Shown here one piece after another: positions 16,884-26,900 of a stretch of DNA of 29,231 bases. Every line of letters starts with the position of its first letter. Within the stretch, counting starts at the first letter, position 1. The stretch comes from JACKBJ01 sp964549495 (GTDB taxonomy: Bacteria; Chloroflexota; Anaerolineae; Epilineales; Epilineaceae). Location: positions 1 through 29,231 of the forward strand of contig CAZJWJ010000066.1 in assembly GCA_964549495.1 (NCBI GenBank). The letters are read 5' to 3'. The notes under the pieces are model-generated. The model saw nothing but the letters and a program-made list of their open reading frames with translations. It was not told the DNA's origin and ran no database searches. The translations under genes were made by a program, and so were the position numbers.

Positions 16884-18256
16884 GCGCTCCCTCCTCGCAA
16901 GTCGACCGATCCTGCGTCCACCTCGGCCCTACCCATGTCATCCGCCTCCCCCGGCTCGACCGCCTCCTGCTCCAGCTTGAGCCCGCGCTCGAGCATGTGC
17001 TCGATCAGCGCATGCCGATCGTCCAGCTCGGGCCGGCCGGCCAGTCGCATGAGCCCGCGCCGGTCGCCCGCCGTCAGCGGCCGGGCCCAGCGCGCGTGCG
17101 CGTCCAAGGTCGCCCGGTCCATCCGCCAGGCGCCGATCTCCGGGCTCACCCGCTGGCGCAGCTGGGCCAGGATGTTCAGCCCGCCGTAGTCGATGTCGTT
17201 CCAGGCCAGGATCGTCTGGCCCGGCGGCCGCTCCCCGTCCAGCAATCGCAGCAGCTTCCGCGTGGCCGGCCCCGGATTGCCGGCCAGACAGAGCAGCGCC
17301 ATCTCCGGATCGGCCAGATCGGCCAGCGCATGGAAGCTGGTCAGGTTCTCGACGCAGATCACCCGCGCGGCCCGGGCCCGCACGCGCGACAGCCGCAGGA
17401 TCTGCTGGGCGGTCACGCCCACCGCCGGCTCGAAGCCGGCCAGCTCCAGCCGCCGTCCCTCGCCATCCTCCAAGCACCAGTCGCCGCGCAAGAGCAGCAG
17501 GCTCGGGTTGGCCACCAGGCCCAGCTCGCGCAGCAGCTCGGCCGTCGGCCAGCCGCGCCATTCGGCGCGCGCGCGGCGCGCCAGGGTGGCCAAGGGGCCG
17601 GCCAGCGGGTCGAAGCGCTTGCTGTCGCCGAAGAGGCGCACGCTGAAGACGCGGTAGGGCGTCTCGCCCTCCAGGCCGTCCAGGGCCGCCATCACCGTCA
17701 GGAGGTCCTCGGCCAGCTCCGGCTGGCGCGGATCGAAGGGTGCCGGCGAGCGGCCATCCTCGATCTGGCGCAGGGTATCGTCGATGGCGCGCCGCCGCCA
17801 GTCGCCCGGCTCGAAGCGGAAGCGCTGGCCCAGGAGGATCTCGGCCAGATCCGCGCGGCGCCGGGCCTCGGGCCGGCGGCCCAGCAGGGCGTAGACCGGC
17901 TGGCGGCCGGCCGGCAAGAGCTCCACCCGCTCGAGCAGCTCGCCCTCGGCCAGGCGCTTCCACTCCAAGGCCAGCCAGCCGGCCCGCTGGCAGCGCCCGA
18001 GCTGCTCGTTGGTCTGCCGCCGCGGCAGCGGGTCGCGCTGATCGAAATAGCCCGGCAAGTCCAAGAGCGACAGGCGCACGCGCAGCGCCTGGGCCGCCGC
18101 ATCCGCCCGGCCGCGGGCCCGGCGGTCCAGGCTGCGCTTCTCATGCAAATCGAGCAGCGCGTGCAGGATGCGCGAGGCATCGGCGCAGGGCTCGAAGCGC
18201 TCGCCACTGTCGGCGCCGGCGCGCTGGCGATCCGACCCGCCCTCAAGCGGTGGCAT
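16880..18256 (-). CDS. jetD: Wadjet nuclease subunit JetD (DUF3322/DUF2220, TOPRIM)
   Basis: The 458-residue protein shows the JetD features: an N-terminal arm-like region, the motif VFSVRLFGDSKRFD at 203-216, and a C-terminal TOPRIM-type site with CVENLTSFHAL (E303) and WNDIDYGGLNIL (D354, D356). JetD resembles the Spo11/Top6A fold and is the plasmid-cutting nuclease of Wadjet; the acidic residues bind the metal. The conserved Glu and DxD are all present, so it looks active. It overlaps the end of jetC by 14 bases and its own stop overlaps the start of the next, non-canonical membrane gene. A 30-residue acidic tail after position 425 is not needed for the fold. Confidence 0.92.
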   Translation of the reverse strand: MPPLEGGSDRQRAGADSGERFEPCADASRILHALLDLHEKRSLDRRARGRADAAAQALRVRLSLLDLPGYFDQRDPLPRRQTNEQLGRCQRAGWLALEWKRLAEGELLERVELLPAGRQPVYALLGRRPEARRRADLAEILLGQRFRFEPGDWRRRAIDDTLRQIEDGRSPAPFDPRQPELAEDLLTVMAALDGLEGETPYRVFSVRLFGDSKRFDPLAGPLATLARRARAEWRGWPTAELLRELGLVANPSLLLLRGDWCLEDGEGRRLELAGFEPAVGVTAQQILRLSRVRARAARVICVENLTSFHALADLADPEMALLCLAGNPGPATRKLLRLLDGERPPGQTILAWNDIDYGGLNILAQLRQRVSPEIGAWRMDRATLDAHARWARPLTAGDRRGLMRLAGRPELDDRHALIEHMLERGLKLEQEAVEPGEADDMGRAEVDAGSVDLRGGSA

Positions 18257-21200
18257 GGTCCGCGCCCAGGGCCGCTTCGAGCTCCGGTGCGTCCTTGTCG
18301 ATGGCCAAGACGAAGGAGCGCTCGCCCTTGCGCACCACCAGGCGCAAGCTGTCGACCTGCGGCAGGAGCGCCGCAGCCCGGTCGGGCGGCGTGGCCAAGA
18401 GCACCTGCAGGCCGCTCTCGCGCATGAAGCCCAGCGCGGCCGCCGTGCGGGCCGTGTCCATCTTGACGAAGGCCTCGTCGAAGATGGCCAGTCGGATGGT
18501 GTCGGCCGGCCCGGTCTGGGTCAGGCGGTAGGTCTGGGCAAAGGAGGCCGCCATGGCCACGTAGAAGGGCGTGGTCGTCTCGCCACCCGACTTCTTGGCG
18601 CTGATGCGGCTGAGCAGGGCCTGGTCGCCGTCGGGGTAGTGGATGCGCACGTCGTACTGCAGGTAGTTGCGGTAGTCCTGCAGCCGCCGCAGCTCCGGCG
18701 AGGGGCCCTCGGACATGCCGGAGGTCAGCTGCTCGAGCAAGAGGTCCCAGCCGGCCTGATGCTCCTGGCGATAGCCCGACTCGAAGAGCGCGCTGCCGAG
18801 CACGTTGGCGCTGGCCATGATCATGGCGTGGATCTCGCGCAGACCGGGCTCGGGCCGGGCGATGAACTGGAAGCGCTCGCCGCCGAAGCGCAGCTCGGAC
18901 AGGGTGCGGTTGAGCTGCTCCAGCTGGCGCCGGGCGTCCTCGATCTGCTCGCGCAGGCGGTGGATGAAGTTCTCGACCAGCTCCTGCTCGGCCAGCTGCC
19001 GCTGCTCGGCCGCCCGGGTCTCGTACTGCGGCAGCTCCGAGTCGATGAACTTCTGGCGCTCGGCCAGATAGCGCTCGGCCCCCTCCTCCGCCTCGTCCGG
19101 AAAGTCGTAGCGCAGGCTATAGCCGCGCTTGGCCCGGGCCAGCTCCTCGCGCTGGCGCTGCTCGGCCCGGCCGTGGTCGCCCTCGTAGCGCTCGGCGTTG
19201 TCGCGCACCACCGCCAGCGGCTGGCGCTCGCGCCGGCGCTCGTAATCGGCCTCGATCTCCTCGCGCGCCTCCTCGGCCTCCTCCTCGATCAGGAAGCGAT
19301 CCGCCTCGCCCCGCGCCGCCTCCAAGGCCTGGCTCAGCTCGGGGATGCGCTCGGAGGATAGGCTGCGCTCGCGCTCCTGAAGCCCGCCGATCTGGCGCTC
19401 GAGGGACCGCAGCTCCTCGCGCAGGTCGTCCAGCTGCCCCTGGCGGGCCGTCACCGCCGCGCGCAGCTGGGCCAGGCTGCGGCCGTCCATGGCCGCCAGC
19501 TCGGCCTCGACCTGGCCGGCCTCCTCGCGCAGGCCCGGCAGCTCGACCAGCCGCTCGGCCTCCTGCTCGAGGGCCAAGACCGGTCGCAGCTTGTCGCGGC
19601 TGAGCGCCAGGGCCTCCGCCAGCCGGCCGGCCAGCACCGCCGCGCGCTCGATCTCGACCTCCAGCTCCGCCAGGCGCGCCTCGCGCTGCTCGATCTGGCG
19701 CGGCAGGGCCCGCTGACCGATGAACCAGCGCCGGGACCGGCGCGGATCCAGGTGGCGGATGGCCAGATGCCGGCGCACGAAGCCCTCGCGGGTGACGCCG
19801 GCCTCCAGTCCGCCCAACTCGGCCAAATCCTCCGCCCGCATCACCTCGCCCAGGAGCCGGTCGACGAAGGCGCGCGCGGCCGGCCGCCCCGACTCGACCT
19901 CGACCAGCTCGGCCAGGCTCCCGGCCTCGCGCTCGCCGCCCGCCGCCTCCAGCCGCGCGCAGTCCAAGAGCGCCACCCCGTGCAGCGCGTCGGCCTCGCG
20001 GCGCCGGCGATAGAGATCGACGGCGGCCTGGTAATGCACCGGCGGCACCAGCAGCGCGAAGCGGCTGTCGCCCAGCAAGCCCTCGACCGCATTCTGCCAA
20101 TCCTCGTCCGTCACCTCGAGCAGACCGCAGAGGAAGGGCAGCTCCTCCTCGCTCAGATCCAGCTCGGACCGCAGCCGGCGCCGCAGCCGCGCCGCGGCCG
20201 GCATCTCGGCCGCCAGGCTGACCTCGGCATCGCCCGCGCGCAGCTGGGCCAGCTCCTCGCGCAAGACCTCGGCTTCCTGGCGCAGGCCGGCCATCGCGCT
20301 CTCGGCCAGCGCCTGCCGCTGGGCTAGCGCGCGGCCGAGCGTCTCGAGCCCATCGGCCAGCGCCGCCAGGTCCTCGGCGTCGATCTCGGAGACCTTCGCG
20401 CTCGCCAGCTCGGCCAGCCATTCCGGCGCCGCCTCGGCCTCGGGCAGCGCGGCCAGGATCTCCAGCAGCCGGCCGCCATCCGCGATCTGGTCGCGCAGCG
20501 CAGCCATGTGCCGAGCCCGCAGCGCCTCCAGCGCCTCGATGCGCTCGGCCAAGACCGCCTGGCGCGCCTTCAGCTCGCGCTCGCGGCGCGCGGCGGCATC
20601 CGACTCCAGGGCCAGCTGAGCTTCCGTCAGCCGCATCTGGGCCGCCTTCTGGCGCTCCTCCAATCCGTCGCGCTGCATCTCGGCCCGGCTGAGGGTCAGG
20701 CGGGCCTCGTCCAAATCCAGCTTCAGGCGCTCGAGCGTCTTGGCCAGGGCATCGCTGCGGGCCTTGCGGTAATGGTAGCCGTTGGCGATGCGCCGCCGCC
20801 GCGCCGCCAGCCGCTCGCGGTCGATCTCCTCGATGCCGTCCAGGGCCACGATGCGCTCGCGCACGTCGGCCACCAGCTGCTCGAAATGGCGCAGGGTCTC
20901 CAGCTGGGCCTGCAGGTTGGCCACGTCGACCAACTCCTCGTCGAGCAGGTAGCTGTGCACGAAGGCCCGGATGTCGACCAGCGGGCTGAAGGCCACGCCC
21001 TTGACCAGGCGGTCGAAGAAGGTCTCGCGCAGCTGCCCCAGGCGGTTGAGCAGGTGAACGCGGTAGTCCTCCAACCGGCGGAAGCTCTGGGCCCGCGCGC
21101 CGCGGGGCAGGACCAGCTGCTTGAGATGGCGCTGGAAGGCGCGGCTGGAGAGCAGCTGGCCCGGCTGGTCGAAGAACCACTCGTCCTCCAGCGCCGCGTC

Positions 21201-21581
21201 GTGGACGATGAAGTAGGCGATGTCGGGCCGGCGCTGATCGGCATAGGCGTCGACCACCGCACCGCAACTGAAGCGGCTGCCGTCCGGGTTCTCGAACTCC
21301 AGGGCCACCACCGCCGTGGCGTCGTCGCGCAGGTAGCGCCGGCCCTCCGTGCCCAGCTCGCCCCGGACGTAGCCCTCCAGGCTGCGTTTGCCGCCGGTCA
21401 TCGCCGCCTGGTTGAAGCGCGGATCGCGCTGCCCGCCGACCAGCGCGAACTGCACCGCGTCGAGCACGGTCGACTTGCCGGCGCCGTTGATCCCGATGAA
21501 GTGGGTGCAGCCGCGGCAGTCGATTGTGGCGTCCTCGAAGAGATGCCAGTGGATCAGCCGGATTCGGCGCAGCGACTTCAC
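18243..21581 (-). CDS. jetC: Wadjet SMC-like ATPase JetC (MukB-like)
   Basis: The 1112-residue protein is a split ABC ATPase of the SMC/MukB type. Walker A, GINGAGKST, lies at 30-38; a long coiled-coil region rich in Glu, Arg, Leu and Ala runs from about 280 to 860, with a globular hinge-like interruption near 470-640; the signature SGGETTTPF begins at 998; Walker B LAIFDEAF has D1035 and E1036. JetC drives DNA loop extrusion in the JetABC complex before JetD cuts. All ATPase motifs are intact. The start is GTG, overlapping the jetB stop as GTGA. The size fits known JetC proteins. Confidence 0.95.
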   Translation of the reverse strand: MKSLRRIRLIHWHLFEDATIDCRGCTHFIGINGAGKSTVLDAVQFALVGGQRDPRFNQAAMTGGKRSLEGYVRGELGTEGRRYLRDDATAVVALEFENPDGSRFSCGAVVDAYADQRRPDIAYFIVHDAALEDEWFFDQPGQLLSSRAFQRHLKQLVLPRGARAQSFRRLEDYRVHLLNRLGQLRETFFDRLVKGVAFSPLVDIRAFVHSYLLDEELVDVANLQAQLETLRHFEQLVADVRERIVALDGIEEIDRERLAARRRRIANGYHYRKARSDALAKTLERLKLDLDEARLTLSRAEMQRDGLEERQKAAQMRLTEAQLALESDAAARRERELKARQAVLAERIEALEALRARHMAALRDQIADGGRLLEILAALPEAEAAPEWLAELASAKVSEIDAEDLAALADGLETLGRALAQRQALAESAMAGLRQEAEVLREELAQLRAGDAEVSLAAEMPAAARLRRRLRSELDLSEEELPFLCGLLEVTDEDWQNAVEGLLGDSRFALLVPPVHYQAAVDLYRRRREADALHGVALLDCARLEAAGGEREAGSLAELVEVESGRPAARAFVDRLLGEVMRAEDLAELGGLEAGVTREGFVRRHLAIRHLDPRRSRRWFIGQRALPRQIEQREARLAELEVEIERAAVLAGRLAEALALSRDKLRPVLALEQEAERLVELPGLREEAGQVEAELAAMDGRSLAQLRAAVTARQGQLDDLREELRSLERQIGGLQERERSLSSERIPELSQALEAARGEADRFLIEEEAEEAREEIEADYERRRERQPLAVVRDNAERYEGDHGRAEQRQREELARAKRGYSLRYDFPDEAEEGAERYLAERQKFIDSELPQYETRAAEQRQLAEQELVENFIHRLREQIEDARRQLEQLNRTLSELRFGGERFQFIARPEPGLREIHAMIMASANVLGSALFESGYRQEHQAGWDLLLEQLTSGMSEGPSPELRRLQDYRNYLQYDVRIHYPDGDQALLSRISAKKSGGETTTPFYVAMAASFAQTYRLTQTGPADTIRLAIFDEAFVKMDTARTAAALGFMRESGLQVLLATPPDRAAALLPQVDSLRLVVRKGERSFVLAIDKDAPELEAALGADHATA

Positions 21582-22411
21582 GCCTCGTCGTCCTCGTCGT
21601 CGAAGTCGTCGAGGTCGTCGTCATCAAGATCGTCGTCGTCCAGATCGTCGCCCTCGAGGTCCTCGGCCTCGCGCTCGACGTCGAGGTCATCATCCGAGTC
21701 GCCGTGGGGACCGCTGCCATTGCGGTGATCGACAGACTTGGTGTCCCCGCCCGCCACCGCATCCTCCCCGTCCGCCTCCTCCGCCTCCGGCGGGTCCTCG
21801 CGGCGGTAGCGGCGCAGCCAGGCGGCCATCTCGTCGGCGCCGGCGATGGGCAGGATCAGGCGCACCGAGCCGCGCAGGCGCAGGCGCGACTCGCCATCGC
21901 GCACGTCGATGCTGCGGCCCTCCACCGGCTCGACCAGGCCCAGGCGCTTGCAGCGGCGCATCAGGCGCTCGTATTGCACCACGCCCAGGTCGCGCTCCTT
22001 GCCGGTGATGGTGCGGTACTCCTCGCGGATCTCGGCCAGGCTGACCACCGGGTCGCCGGCCAGGCTCAGCTGGGCGGCGCGCTCCTCGTAGAGCTTGCGC
22101 AAGACCACGATCATCAGGCTGATGTCCAGCCGGTAGCGCGCCCGGCAGTAACCAAAGCGCGAGACGACCTGGTAGATGCGGTGGTAGTCGTCGTGCATCA
22201 ATTCGAAGCCGGCCAGCGCCAGCGCGGCGGCCACGGCCGGCCGGTGGCGGTGCACGAAGTAGTAATCGTCCTTGTCGGCGTCCTTGTCCTGGTAGACGAA
22301 GGTCTGGCCCAGCAGGCGGTTGACCACCCGCGGCAGGTCGCGCAGGGCCTTGTCCGGCAGGCCGGCCAGGGCCTCGCCGACGGCCGGGGTCTCGCCGCTG
22401 CCCTGGCTCAT
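21578..22411 (-). CDS. jetB: Wadjet subunit JetB (DUF4194, MukE-like)
   Basis: Read from the ATG at 22411, which overlaps the jetA stop (ATGA), the product has 277 residues. Residues 1-200 fit the DUF4194/MukE-like winged-helix subunit: VNRLLGQTFVYQ, DDYYFVHRHRPAV, YRTITGKERDLGVV and a beta-rich end (SRLRLRGSVRLILP). MukE-like subunits join the kleisin to the SMC heads. Residues from about 205 on form an unusual acidic tail that ends in imperfect repeats of DLDDDD, encoded by a simple-sequence tract at about 21582-21660. The frame is open upstream of 22411, but that part is a shadow of jetA. The acidic tail is an addition to the core domain. Confidence 0.9.
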   Translation of the reverse strand: MSQGSGETPAVGEALAGLPDKALRDLPRVVNRLLGQTFVYQDKDADKDDYYFVHRHRPAVAAALALAGFELMHDDYHRIYQVVSRFGYCRARYRLDISLMIVVLRKLYEERAAQLSLAGDPVVSLAEIREEYRTITGKERDLGVVQYERLMRRCKRLGLVEPVEGRSIDVRDGESRLRLRGSVRLILPIAGADEMAAWLRRYRREDPPEAEEADGEDAVAGGDTKSVDHRNGSGPHGDSDDDLDVEREAEDLEGDDLDDDDLDDDDLDDFDDEDDEA

Positions 22412-23871
22412 CGTCGCAGCAGCTCGAAGGGCGCCACGCGGTAGCGGCCGATGTGGCGCGGCGACCCCTCGGCCGGCTCGATGCCGTAACGCACCTCGGG
22501 GTGGTAGCCGTAGGCCGCCACCGAGGCCAGGCGCGGCAGGTCCTGGCAGAGCCAGTCCGGCAGCTCGGCCAGCGCCAGCCGGTCGCGCTCGCCCAAGATC
22601 TCCATCACCAGCGCGTCCAGGCGCTCGGGGCCCAGGTCCTCGGTCACCTCGGCCAGCGCGCCGTCGCGCAGCCGGCGCAGGTCCTCGACGCCCAGGCTGG
22701 CGCGCTCGACGCGGGCCGGCCGGAAGGGCTTGCGCCGCCGAGGCGGCAGGTAGAAGCTGCGGCCATCGGGCACCTCGACCGCCAGCACCAAGAGGCGCGG
22801 CGCCGGGTCGGCGCGCTGGATCGGCCAGCCTTGGTGGCCGGCCTCGATCAGGCCGGCGATGTCGCGCCCCAGGGCCACCAGCCGGTCGGTGAAGCCGCCG
22901 TCGGCGCTGACCAACTGGTACTGGATCTGGCGCAGGGCGGTGCGCAGGTACTGCAGGTGGCGCCGATCGATCTCGTCGATCAGCGGGTCCAGCCCCTCCA
23001 GCTGGGCGCCGATGAAGTGCAGCGCGTGCCGCAGTTCGTCGGCCGCCTCGCCCGGCTTGTGCCGGCCCTGCGCCACCAGGTCGGCCACCGCCTTGTCCAT
23101 CCACTTGGCGCTGCCCTGCCAGCGGCGCACCTGCTCGATGATGTCGCGCCGGTAGCGCGAGACGTGATCGCTGGTCTTCAGGGCGTGGTAGGCCGGGCCC
23201 AGACCCTGAGCGTAGTCCTCGTAGTGCAAGCGCAGCAGCTCGCGGGCTTCCATGCCCCGCGTGGCGCGCTCGGTGTAGCGGCGGATGTTCTGGTTGAGCT
23301 CGGTCAGGCCGCGGGCCACCTGGCGCACGTTCTCGTAGGCCTGGGTGACGGCCAATCCGGGCGAGAAGTCCTTGCCCTGGCGCGTGATCAGCTGGTGCGC
23401 GGTATAGAGCTGGCCGGCGTACTCGCGCGGCTTCTGCTCCTGGATGGCGCGCAGCGCCTCCAGCAAGGTGAAGGCGTAGTCAGGTAGGAGGATCATCTCG
23501 GTGTAATCGGCCTGCTGCTCGCGCTCGATCCAGCCCGAGCCGGCCAGCCGGCGAAGGAGGTAGCCGGCGTAGGTATGCAGGTCCCGCGCCGCTTCGCGCC
23601 GAGCCTTGCGCCCACCCTCCTCGGCCGCCATCTCGGCCATGATGGCCACGCTCAGGTCCTCCTGGCCGCGCAGGTAGTCGACGATCTCGGCGATGGCCAC
23701 CTCGCGCGTCAAGCCGTAGCGATTGAGCTCGGCCAGGTCGTAGAGCCTGAGCAGCAGGGCCGCGTAATGCCGCTGCAAGCCGAGCTCGCCCATCGAGCCG
23801 AGCGGGTTGAAGAGCTGCGCCGGCAGGATGTCGAAGGGATTGGCGGCCGGCTGGGGCGTGGGGGATGGCAT
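22408..23871 (-). CDS. jetA: Wadjet subunit JetA (kleisin/MukF-like, DUF5716-type)
   Basis: The 487-residue protein is the first gene of the operon, as jetA usually is. Residues 20-160 form a winged-helix-like region with the pattern GWIEREQQADYTEMILLPDYAF (about 113-134) followed by EYAGQLYTAHQLI, which fits the JetA family better than DUF3375 as I recall them, so a type II or III Wadjet is more likely than type I. JetA is the kleisin that bridges the two JetC heads. No Shine-Dalgarno sequence precedes the ATG at 23871; a TAGAAT box at about 23880-23885 on the minus strand would give a leaderless or nearly leaderless mRNA. The subtype assignment is tentative, the Wadjet assignment is not. 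Confidence 0.88.
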   Translation of the reverse strand: MPSPTPQPAANPFDILPAQLFNPLGSMGELGLQRHYAALLLRLYDLAELNRYGLTREVAIAEIVDYLRGQEDLSVAIMAEMAAEEGGRKARREAARDLHTYAGYLLRRLAGSGWIEREQQADYTEMILLPDYAFTLLEALRAIQEQKPREYAGQLYTAHQLITRQGKDFSPGLAVTQAYENVRQVARGLTELNQNIRRYTERATRGMEARELLRLHYEDYAQGLGPAYHALKTSDHVSRYRRDIIEQVRRWQGSAKWMDKAVADLVAQGRHKPGEAADELRHALHFIGAQLEGLDPLIDEIDRRHLQYLRTALRQIQYQLVSADGGFTDRLVALGRDIAGLIEAGHQGWPIQRADPAPRLLVLAVEVPDGRSFYLPPRRRKPFRPARVERASLGVEDLRRLRDGALAEVTEDLGPERLDALVMEILGERDRLALAELPDWLCQDLPRLASVAAYGYHPEVRYGIEPAEGSPRHIGRYRVAPFELLRR

Positions 23872-23999
23872 GGGGCGCTGATTCTATTGCGGTCGGCCGC
23901 CGTCGCGCAAGCCGAGGAGGGACGGTTTGGGTGCGACGGCGTGCTATGATCGAATCAAGTCAATGAGCAACGCATTGGGAAGGCGCCGCTTGGGGGTTC
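23872..23999. promoter_or_regulatory. Divergent promoter region between jetA and the NACHT gene
   Basis: This 128-base gap separates two divergent genes. Toward the NACHT gene a good -10 match, TATGAT, lies at 23945-23950, with no convincing -35 at normal spacing. Toward jetA a TAGAAT at 23880-23885 on the minus strand, with TTGCGC 18 bases upstream, is a weaker candidate that places transcription start almost at the jetA ATG. Both are read by eye. Confidence 0.35.
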
Positions 24000-26900
24000 G
24001 TGATCGTGACTCGGAGCGGGAAGTCGATGGGACAGCTGGCGCGGGGCCGGGCGATGGTCCCGGACGAGGACGAGCTGCAGGACGTGCTCACGGCCATCCG
24101 TTACGACCAAGGCTTGGCCGATAGCCCGCTATTGCATATGGAAGCCGTCTGGGCCCTGCTCCTGCGCGAGGGGGTCGAAGCCAGCGAGCGCGGACGCGCC
24201 TGGGCCCTGGGCCGGCTCATCGACGAACTGGTGATGGGGCAGCTGGAAGCCGCTCGGCGCTCGACCGGCGTCCAGCAGCCCCGAGATGCCGCCGGCCTCC
24301 GCATGCTCGAGGTCGACTTCGGGGCCGGCAGCCCGGAGCTGGAAGCGTGGAGCGCCCTCTACCACCGCTACCTGGATCCCGCGCAGCTGCAGGCCGGCGA
24401 GATCGCCTCGCGGGTGGGCATGCCGCGGCGCACGCTGGGGCGCCGGCTGGCCTCCGCGCGGCGCAAGCTGACCGCCCTGTTGGCCGATCGAAACCGGGCC
24501 GCGGCGCAGGACTTGGATGCGCGTCCCGACCTCCCGCTCGTCGACCTCGGCACGTCGCGGTCGCCCGAGCGCTCGAGCGAAGCATCGAACGCGCCATCGA
24601 ACGCGCCATCGAGCGACGTTGACGTCGACTCCGGCGGCGAGGGAAGTGGCGACCGGTCCGGGCACGCGGCATCGGATGACGCCGACGACCTTCTCCAGGC
24701 CGCCGAAGCCCTGCTGGCCGCGGTGCGTGGCGAAGGCCCCCGGCGGCTCGCGATCGAACCCGATCGGCTCGATCGCTTGGCCCAGCAGCGACCGCGCGAC
24801 CTGCAGGCCTACCGTCTCTCGCGCGTGGCGGCCTGGTCGCGGCCGGCCTTCCGCCTGGACGCGCGCTTCGTCGACCTGACCCTGCTGCTCGACCGCGGTG
24901 AGGATTCATCGGATCGCTGGCAGCCGGAGGAACAAGGCTTCGCGGATCTAGGCCGCGTCCTGGACGAGGCGGGCGCGCCCGCCCTGGTGCTGCTGGGCGC
25001 GCCGGGCAGCGGCAAGACCACCCTGCTTCGCCGGCTCGAATTGGACCTGGCCACGGCCGGCCTGCGCGAGGAGACCGCCGCGCTGCCCTTCTTCGTCTCC
25101 CTCGGCCGCTACTGGTCGGATCGAGAGGACGGCGCGGACGCATCGCCGGGGGCCTGGCTGGCGGAGGTCTGGGCCCGGCGGCATCCCGATCTGCCCGAGT
25201 TCGAGGCCTTGCTCGATGCCGGCCGGCTGGTGTTGCTGCTCGACGGGCTCAACGAGATGCCGCACCGCGACTTCGACGAGTATCGGTCTCGCATCTTGCG
25301 CTGGAAGCGCTTCCTGCGCGAGGCGGTGGCCGATCGGCCCGGGCTGCGGGTGGTCTTTGCCTGCCGGAGCTTGGACTACGGTGCGCCGCTCTCCTCGCCG
25401 GAGCTGCGGGTGCCCCAAGTGCGGGTCGAGCCGATGAGCGACGAACAGATCCGCGCCTTCTTGCACCGCTACGCACCCGATCGAGCCGACATGCTGTGGG
25501 CGGCCGTGGAGGGCAGCCCCCAGCTGGAGCTCCTGCGCAATCCCTACCTGTTGGCCTTGCTGGTCGAACAGGCCGATGCCGAGGGCGAGCTGCCCACGGG
25601 TCGAGCCGCGCTCTTCACCGCCTTCGTCCGCCGCAGTCTCCGGCGCGAGATCGAGCGCGACCATCCCCTCTTCCAGCCCGGCGAGCTCCTGGACGAGCGG
25701 GACTACCGGAGCGCGATCTCGGCCCGCCGCTGGCCGACGCCCTGGGCGCTGCCCGAGCGCGGCGCCCTCCTGCCGGGCCTCGAGCGCCTGGCCTGGGCGA
25801 TGCAGGAGCGCTTTGCCGCGGGACGGGCCTCGCCGCACCGCCTGGCCTACGACGAGGCGCTGGCGCGGATCGATCATCCCCGGGCCGAGTCCATCCTGCA
25901 AGCGGGCGAGGCGCTGGCCCTGCTCGACGAGCATCGCGGCCATGACGAGGTGCACTTCTTCCACCAGCTCCTGCAGGAGTACTTCGCGGCGCGCCATCTG
26001 TCGCGGGACCCGGCCGGCGCGGCCGGCCGCTGCCAGCGCCCGCTGCGCGCCGAGGAGGTCGATGCCGCATGGACCTCCCTGGTCGCCGATCTCGATCCGA
26101 CCGAGCCCTTGCCACCCCTACCCTCCAGCGGTTGGGAGGAGATCCTGATGCTGGCATCCTCGATGGCCGAGGACCCGGATGCCTACATCGAGGCCATCGC
26201 CGAGGCCGATCTGCCCTTGGCCGCCCGCGCCGCGGCCCAGCCGGAGCTGACCGGCCGCCTGGCGGCGCCGCTGCTCGACGGGTTGCGCGCGCGGCTGATC
26301 GAGATGGGCGGCGACCCGGCCTACGACATCCGGGCCCGGGTCGAGGCTGGCCAGGCCTTGGGTGCGCTGGGCGATCCACGCTACCGCCGACTCGAGGGGC
26401 CAGACGGCGCCTACTTCGAGCCGCCGATGGTCGCCGTCGAGGCCGGCCGCTACCGGATCGGATCCGACGCGGACGCGGGCGCGGCCCGTCACGCCAGCCC
26501 CGGTCACGAAGTCCAGGTGGAGGCCTTCGAGATCGGCCGATTTCCCGTGACGAACCAAGAGTGGATCCACTTCATGGACGCCGGCGGCTACGAGGACGAG
26601 CGCTGGTGGGATGGCGACGACGCGAAGGCCTGGCGCCGGGGGGACCTGACGTCGGAGGGCAGCAAGCGCTGGGTGCGACATTGGCTGGAGAAGATCCGGG
26701 CCAAGCCAAGCTTGCTCGAAGACTACGCCGAGGATGGCATGAGCCCCGAGCAGGTGGAGATGTGGCAGCGCCGTCTGGCCATGACCGAGGTCGAGCTCGA
26801 GGACTACCTGGCCTGGCGCTATCCGAAGCGTCGCTATACGATCCCCTTCGCGGACCCGCGAAGCCCGCAAGCCAGCCCCAACCAACCCGTCTGCGGGATC

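Noticed and set aside
16997..19361. Long plus-strand frames opposite jetD and jetC
   Set aside because: Their length follows from high GC third positions on the coding strand; they are Gln/Gly/Ala/Leu-rich without motifs, while the minus strand carries full JetC and JetD motifs.
19117..21762. 881-codon minus-strand frame overlapping jetC
   Set aside because: Composition is extremely Ala/Gly/Arg/Pro-rich and it runs in another frame over the jetC coding sequence; shadow of jetC.
22412..23104. Upstream extension of jetB with an earlier start
   Set aside because: It lies inside jetA and is Ala/Gly/Arg/Pro-rich shadow sequence; the ATG at 22411 overlaps the jetA stop as expected for an operon.
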